From contig DCHA01000057.1 of assembly GCA_002315535.1 (NCBI GenBank), forward strand, positions 1-64,000: a DNA stretch of 64,000 nucleotides, read 5' to 3'. The notes below the pieces were generated by a model. That model saw only the letters and a list, made by a program, of their open reading frames with translations. It was not told the origin of the DNA and searched no databases. The stretch's first letter is position 1. Each line of letters starts with the position of its first letter. This DNA is from Firmicutes bacterium UBA1764. GTDB taxonomy: Bacteria; Bacillota; Clostridia; Peptostreptococcales; Anaerovoracaceae. The translations under genes and the position numbers were made by a program. Positions 59,836 to 64,000 of this stretch are shown here, in pieces.

Positions 59836-60278
59836 TTCTGGCAAAAATAAAGGATGCCGCACAATATCGTGGCATCTGTGTGTATTTAGATCGCGCATTG
59901 GAGCGTTTTGAGTCTGATTTGCCTGGACTTACTCCAGGGCATGTAGAAATTGACGGAAATAATCTGTATCTGAATTGCTTTGACTATGAAAGTCTGCCGG
60001 AGTCAGAAACCATGTATGAGGCCCATGATCATATGGGGGATATCCATATTTGTTTAAAGGGTGAAGAAAAGGTTTACATTGCGGAAACAACTCGATTGAG
60101 GGAAGTAAGCAGAAACAGAGAAGGCGATGTCTTTATGCTTGAGGGCGATGCAGATCAGGTTGTTATACTTAGGGAAGGGGACTTTCTTGTAGTATTTCCC
60201 GGAGACGCCCATAGAATAAAAATGCAAGTAAACGGACCTTGCGCCGTTCGCAAGGCGGTATATAAATTTAAATTATAA
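59832..60278 (+). CDS. YhcH/YjgK/YiaL family protein (NanQ-like)
   Basis: A 148-residue cupin-fold protein. The mark MYEAHDHMGDIHICLKGEEKVYIA and the late FLVVFPGDAHRIKMQVNGPCAVRKAVYKFKL are typical of YhcH/EbgC proteins, with His and Glu metal ligands. E. coli NanQ (YhcH), encoded with nanATEK, is an anomerase acting on sialic acid. The overlap with the ATPase gene and the NanA-like gene directly after it support that role here. Confidence 0.88.
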   Translation: MILAKIKDAAQYRGICVYLDRALERFESDLPGLTPGHVEIDGNNLYLNCFDYESLPESETMYEAHDHMGDIHICLKGEEKVYIAETTRLREVSRNREGDVFMLEGDADQVVILREGDFLVVFPGDAHRIKMQVNGPCAVRKAVYKFKL

Positions 60279-60302
60279 TCACAGAAAAGAAGGTTGATTT
60301 CA

Positions 60303-61229
60303 TTGAAAGATATTACTAAATATCAAGGCATTTTTCCGGCTTTTTATGCATGTTATGACAAGGACGGCAATATTTCCTTGGAAGGTGTAAAAAAGCTGAC
60401 AGAGTATTTTATTAAGGTTGGAGTAAAGGGAGTATATGTTGGCGGAAGCTCCGGCGAATGCATCTACCAGGACAAGGAAGAAAGAAAGCAGCTTCTGGAA
60501 ACGGTTGTTAAGACTGCTGCTGGCAGACTTACAATTATTGCGCACGTTGCTTGTAATAACACAAGGGACTCCGAAGAGCTTGCAAGACATGCAGAGTCTT
60601 TGGGCGTAGACGCAATCGCATCTATACCTCCGATTTATTTCAAGCTTCCTGATTATGCGATTGCAGAGTATTGGAACGATATGTCTAAGGCTGCACCGAA
60701 TACGGACTTTATCATTTACAATATTCCTCAGCTTGCAGGTGTATCTCTCGGTATTCCCCTTCTTAAGGAAATGCTCAAGAACCCAATGGTTGTTGGCGTA
60801 AAGAATTCATCCATGCCTGTTCAGGATATCCAGATGTTCAAGGATGAGGGTACAATGGGCGGTCGTCCTTTCGTTGTATTTAACGGACCTGACGAACAGC
60901 TTTGTTCCGGATTGGCAATGGGTGCCGACGGTGGAATAGGCGGAACCTACGCCGTAATGCCGGAGCTTTACCTGAAGATATATGATTGCATTCAGAAGGG
61001 CGATATTAAGACTGCAAGAGAAGTACAGAATGATGCAGACAGAATTATATATGCACTTTGTGCCTGCAAATGTAATTTGTACGCTTCAATGAAGGAGATA
61101 ATGAAGAGAAGAGTCGGAATTGATCTTGGCGGAGTGCGTAAACCTCTTTATAATATTACTGATGCAGATACAGATCAGCTCAACGTATGTGAAAAAATGA
61201 TTAACGAAGCAGTAAGCAAGTGGTCATAA
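60303..61229 (+). CDS. nanA: N-acetylneuraminate lyase-like DapA family aldolase
   Basis: A 308-residue class I aldolase. GVKGVYVGGSSGECIYQ holds the carboxylate-binding GGS-S/T-GE motif, DFIIYNIPQLAGVSLG the conserved Tyr, and MVVGVKNSSM the Schiff-base Lys. The YNIPQLAGV and K-x-S/T pattern fits N-acetylneuraminate lyase better than dihydrodipicolinate synthase. I start at the TTG at 60303, nine bases after AGAAGG; the TTG at 60294 is adjacent to that site. It is the last gene of the ABC/NanQ operon and would cleave sialic acid to pyruvate and ManNAc, then used by the AGE epimerase, kinase and NagA. Confidence 0.85.
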   Translation: MKDITKYQGIFPAFYACYDKDGNISLEGVKKLTEYFIKVGVKGVYVGGSSGECIYQDKEERKQLLETVVKTAAGRLTIIAHVACNNTRDSEELARHAESLGVDAIASIPPIYFKLPDYAIAEYWNDMSKAAPNTDFIIYNIPQLAGVSLGIPLLKEMLKNPMVVGVKNSSMPVQDIQMFKDEGTMGGRPFVVFNGPDEQLCSGLAMGADGGIGGTYAVMPELYLKIYDCIQKGDIKTAREVQNDADRIIYALCACKCNLYASMKEIMKRRVGIDLGGVRKPLYNITDADTDQLNVCEKMINEAVSKWS

Positions 61230-61242
61230 AAAAGCTCTTTAA

Positions 61243-61273
61243 CGGGATCGACTATGTCGGTCCCGATTTTTTT
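61243..61273 (+). terminator. Terminator of the sialic acid ABC operon
   Basis: Stem CGGGATCGAC with GTCGGTCCCG (one T-G pair), loop TAT, then A and seven T residues. Confidence 0.9.
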
Positions 61274-61343
61274 CGATAGTTTCATATTCCAAAAGGGATT
61301 AAGAGACGAACAAGTATAAAAAATAACACAGGTACTCTGATGA

Positions 61344-61349
61344 TATAAT
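61344..61349 (+). promoter_or_regulatory. Extended -10 of the aldehyde oxidoreductase operon
   Basis: TGATATAAT lies 28 bases upstream of the ATG; a second overlapping TATAAT follows at once. No clear -35 is seen. Confidence 0.5.
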
Positions 61350-61377
61350 ATAATCGCTATATTAAGGAGTGAAGACT

Positions 61378-63309
61378 ATGGAAAGCAAATATTCAGGCTA
61401 CATGGGACGTGTCGTAATGTACGACCTCAGCACCCAAACACTCACGGATTATCCGTGGTCTGACAGAGAGCGCGAGCTTTTCATTGGCGGTAAAACAATG
61501 GCATCAAAGATCATGCTGGACAATTTTACCGGACAGGAAAAACCGTTCTCCGAAGAAAACTTAATCGTTATCACGACAGGTCCGCTCACAGGAACAGGGG
61601 CCCCAAGTTCCAGTCGTTTTAACATCTCAACATTATCTCCACAGACTCTTATTACAACATCATCAAACTGCGGTGGCCGCTTCGGATGGTATCTGAAGAA
61701 GGCCGGTTTTGATGCGCTTATTCTCAAGGGTAAGTGCCCGGAGCATTCATGGCTTGAAATCAACAATGACAAGTTCGTAATGCACAACGCTGATGATTTA
61801 TGGGGTCTTAAGACCGGAGAAACGCAGGAAGCACTGCAGGAAAAGCACAAGATGCCTAACGGTAAGCTTATGAAGTACGGACAGCTTGCAATAGGACCTG
61901 CCGGAGAAAACCAGGTTCTCTATGCATCGGTAATAAGCGATGAAAGAGCATCCGGAAGAGGCGGCGTTGGTGCTGTATTCGGATGGAAGAACCTCAAGGC
62001 TATTACGGTTCGCGGTAACAAGACAGTCCCTGTTAAGGATCCTGAAAAGACAAAGCAGTGGATCATCAAGTGGGATAAGTACATCAAGTCTCATCCGCTT
62101 ACAGGAAACCAGCTGCCGAGACTCGGAACAGCAGGCCTTGTATCATCAATGCAGATGCGCGGAATGCTTTCATCAAAGAACTATAACTACGGTAAGTATG
62201 AACACTTCGACAAGGTAAACGGCGAAACTCTGGCAGAGGATTTCAATATCGTGAACAAGGGCTGCCTCACTTGCCCGATGAAGTGCGCAAGAACAGTAGA
62301 GGTTAACGGCAAGCCTGTTAAGGGTCCGGAGCTTGAAACTCTGGGACTTTTGGGCGGCGGAATCCTAAATCCTAACCTTGCCGATATTCTAAAATGGAAT
62401 TACGAGATAGATGAGCTGGGTATGGATACAATCTCTGCATCATCAACTCTGGCATACGCTATGGAGGCAAATGAAAAGGGCCTCTGGAAAAACGGACTCG
62501 AGTTCGGTAAGACCGATAACATCTCTCAGATTTGGGATGATGTTGCTCACAGAAGAGGAATCGGCGCAGAGCTCGCAGACGGATCCAAGAGACTTTCCGA
62601 AAAGTACGGCGGAAAGGAATTTGCAATCCATTCCAAGGGTATGGAGCTTGCGGCATATGAACCAAGACGTGCGGTTGGTCAGGGCCTCGGATATGCAGTA
62701 TCCAACAGAGGAGGCTGCCACTTAAACGGCGGCTACCTGGTAATTGTTGAGGGCCTCGGTCTTTATACAAATCCGCTTACCCACCACGCAAAGGCAGACT
62801 TCACAATGCTATTCCAGAATCTCATGGAAACAATTTCAGCATCAGGACAGTGTCTCTTCACATCCTATGCGTTTTTCCCGGGATTCCTTATCACAAGACC
62901 TAATGGTGTAATTACAACAATTGCAAATAAAGCAATTCCGTTCATCGGAGGCGTGCTGAGACTTATCAACAGAGTATCTCCGGCCTTGGCTTTGCATTTG
63001 CCTGTATTCCACCACACAAAGATCTTCAGCTATGCTTTGGGCATGCCAATGACCTTTGGTAAGTACATAAGAACAGGTGAAAGATCCTACAACGTTGAAA
63101 GGCTGGTAAACAGCAAATTCGGTGTAAATGCTTCTTGGGATACACTTCCTAAGAGACTTACTGATACTCCGCAGGATCCAAACAATCCAAAGACTAAGGT
63201 ACCTCTTGAAACGCTCAAGAAGACCTATTATAAAGCCCGTGGATGGGATCAGAACGGACTTCCGACCAAGCATACCTTAAGAAAGCTTGGCCTTGGCGAA
63301 TATTGTTAG
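61378..63309 (+). CDS. Tungsten-type aldehyde:ferredoxin oxidoreductase
   Basis: A 643-residue AOR-family enzyme that oxidises an aldehyde (or reduces an acid) with a bis-pterin tungsten centre and one 4Fe-4S cluster. The cluster cysteines are Cys296, Cys299 and Cys303 (GCLTCPMKC) and a fourth at about 492 (SASGQCLF), nearly the numbering of P. furiosus AOR. N-terminal marks include FIGGKTMASKIM, TGPLTGTGAPSSSRFNISTLSP and GRGGVGAVFGWKNLKAI. The start is the ATG nine bases after AAGGAG. It is followed by a MoaD/ThiS-like gene and a ferredoxin, which probably supply the cofactor and accept electrons. Confidence 0.95.
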   Translation: MESKYSGYMGRVVMYDLSTQTLTDYPWSDRERELFIGGKTMASKIMLDNFTGQEKPFSEENLIVITTGPLTGTGAPSSSRFNISTLSPQTLITTSSNCGGRFGWYLKKAGFDALILKGKCPEHSWLEINNDKFVMHNADDLWGLKTGETQEALQEKHKMPNGKLMKYGQLAIGPAGENQVLYASVISDERASGRGGVGAVFGWKNLKAITVRGNKTVPVKDPEKTKQWIIKWDKYIKSHPLTGNQLPRLGTAGLVSSMQMRGMLSSKNYNYGKYEHFDKVNGETLAEDFNIVNKGCLTCPMKCARTVEVNGKPVKGPELETLGLLGGGILNPNLADILKWNYEIDELGMDTISASSTLAYAMEANEKGLWKNGLEFGKTDNISQIWDDVAHRRGIGAELADGSKRLSEKYGGKEFAIHSKGMELAAYEPRRAVGQGLGYAVSNRGGCHLNGGYLVIVEGLGLYTNPLTHHAKADFTMLFQNLMETISASGQCLFTSYAFFPGFLITRPNGVITTIANKAIPFIGGVLRLINRVSPALALHLPVFHHTKIFSYALGMPMTFGKYIRTGERSYNVERLVNSKFGVNASWDTLPKRLTDTPQDPNNPKTKVPLETLKKTYYKARGWDQNGLPTKHTLRKLGLGEYC

Positions 63310-63320
63310 GAGGTCTAAAG

Positions 63321-63590
63321 ATGATAAACGTTGAATTATTTGGTCTCTTCAGACTCGATACAAAGATAAAGGGCTTTGAGCTTGACCCTTCTGCAGAAGG
63401 CGTTAGCACAGTCAAAGACATTTATCCGATACTTCTAAAGAAGGCAAAGGAAGTTAATCCTGCAACCAAAATATGTGCAAAGGACATAGATGGTTGTATA
63501 ATAATAATTAACGGAGTCCAGTCAAAAAAGAGTGCTCATGTAAATGATGGTGATAAGATCCAGCTCATGAGTCCTGTATGCGGAGGTTAA
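63321..63590 (+). CDS. MoaD/ThiS family sulphur carrier-like protein
   Basis: An 89-residue beta-grasp protein (MINVELFGLFRLDTKIKG, then GVSTVKDIYPILLKKAKEVNPATK, GCIIIINGVQSKKSAHVNDGDKIQLMSPVCGG). It ends in the Gly-Gly tail that is thiocarboxylated in MoaD and ThiS. The start follows AGGAGG, 11 bases after the oxidoreductase gene. Such small genes commonly accompany AOR-type enzymes and are thought to serve pterin cofactor sulphur insertion for that enzyme. Confidence 0.88.
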   Translation: MINVELFGLFRLDTKIKGFELDPSAEGVSTVKDIYPILLKKAKEVNPATKICAKDIDGCIIIINGVQSKKSAHVNDGDKIQLMSPVCGG

Positions 63591-63594
63591 TGAT

Positions 63595-64000
63595 ATGAGT
63601 GAAGAAGTAAAAAAAGATCAAGAGCCTCAGACTGAAGCTCCAAAGAAGAAGGTTGCTGCAAAGAAAGAGGAGGCTCCGGCAGAAAAGCCTGCTGCAAAGC
63701 CCGCGGCACCTAAGAAACCAAAAGACAAGCCTTATATTGATATGCCGACATGTGTAGGCTGCAGTGTCTGCATAGAAGCTTGCCCTATGGATTGCATCCA
63801 GCTTAGTGAGCCGAAGTTCCACGGCGACATTCGTACATATGCTTACCTTTCAGATGAAAAGAAATGTATCGGATGCGGAATGTGCGAAAAGGCTTGCCCG
63901 ATTGATGTAATCACAATGTGCCAGCCGGGAGAAATTCCAGACAAATATACGAAGGGAGAAACTAGTATGTGTCAAGATTTATTTAAGGTTTACTGCAGAG
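63595..64000 (+). CDS. Two-cluster ferredoxin with Lys/Ala/Pro-rich N-terminus (runs off the window)
   Basis: The frame is open from the ATG at 63595 to the window end, 135 codons so far. Residues 1-46 are a low-complexity linker of Lys, Ala, Pro and Glu. Two 4Fe-4S motifs follow: Cys53, 56, 59, 63 (CVGCSVCIEACP) and Cys91, 94, 97, 101 (CIGCGMCEKACP). The reading continues through CQDLFKVYCR without a stop, so more sequence or another domain lies beyond. It is five bases after the MoaD-like gene and probably accepts electrons from the oxidoreductase. Confidence 0.88.
   Translation, partial: MSEEVKKDQEPQTEAPKKKVAAKKEEAPAEKPAAKPAAPKKPKDKPYIDMPTCVGCSVCIEACPMDCIQLSEPKFHGDIRTYAYLSDEKKCIGCGMCEKACPIDVITMCQPGEIPDKYTKGETSMCQDLFKVYCR

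Noticed and set aside
1..64000. CRISPR arrays, prophage, insertion sequences, toxin-antitoxin or defence islands
   Set aside because: No regular direct-repeat arrays, transposase, integrase or defence-type genes were found; the repeated hairpins are terminators with unrelated stems.

Overview
The window reads as chromosomal DNA of an anaerobic, low-to-mid GC member of the Bacillota (Clostridia type). The support is the rpsF-ssb-rpsR operon, many lipoprotein solute-binding proteins with the same short signal peptide ending in AAC or TAC, near-consensus TTGNNN-17-TATAAT promoters, AGGAGG ribosome binding sites, a Bcd/EtfBA-type flavoprotein set and a tungsten-type aldehyde:ferredoxin oxidoreductase. 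There is no sign of phage, insertion sequences, CRISPR or plasmid functions. The mixture of amino-acid, carboxylic-acid and host-type amino-sugar uptake suggests a gut or rumen fermenter (inference).

Layout. 0-5.6 kb: a second single-strand binding protein, then a five-gene peptide/nickel-type ABC importer. 5.6-6.8 kb: rpsF-ssb-rpsR with a structured leader and a strong terminator. 6.8-10.9 kb: a MalY-type aminotransferase facing an amino-acid permease and a YtcJ-type amidohydrolase. 11-27.7 kb: a large CoA-thioester region. A PrpR-type sigma-54 activator faces an operon of CaiB-type CoA-transferase, crotonase, acyl-CoA dehydrogenase, nitronate monooxygenase-like flavoprotein and two transporters. 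A sodium symporter, a second CoA-transferase and an old-yellow-enzyme flavoprotein follow, and then a Bcd-like dehydrogenase with EtfA and EtfB on the other strand. 27.9-34.6 kb: cation efflux, tRNA-Pro(CGG), MATE pump, a GntR-regulated ABC exporter, RmuC and a DUF202 membrane protein.

34.6-50 kb: sugar region one. It holds a carbohydrate ABC importer with its own ATPase, an MFS/SGNH-esterase pair on the minus strand, and BtpA(SgcQ)-DeoR-FGGY kinase-SDR-HAD phosphatase followed by an Fe3+/hexose-phosphate-class ABC importer. Two copies of an unusual operator, four short units spaced exactly 10 bp, tie the two halves together. 50-61.3 kb: sugar region two, best read as sialic acid/amino-sugar catabolism: NagA, a ROK-like kinase, AGE-type epimerase, YesL, SGNH esterase, ABC importer with ATPase, YhcH/NanQ and a NanA-like lyase. 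61.3-64 kb: aldehyde:ferredoxin oxidoreductase, a MoaD/ThiS-like protein and a two-cluster ferredoxin that runs off the window.

How it works together. The operons feed fermentation: peptides, amino acids, an unknown carboxylic acid (activated by CoA transfer, isomerised, then reduced or oxidised through Etf) and at least three sugar-like substrates. The most promising undescribed items are the sigma-54-controlled CoA-thioester pathway and the phased-operator sugar regulon with its BtpA/kinase/SDR/HAD set. The substrates of both cannot be read from sequence alone.
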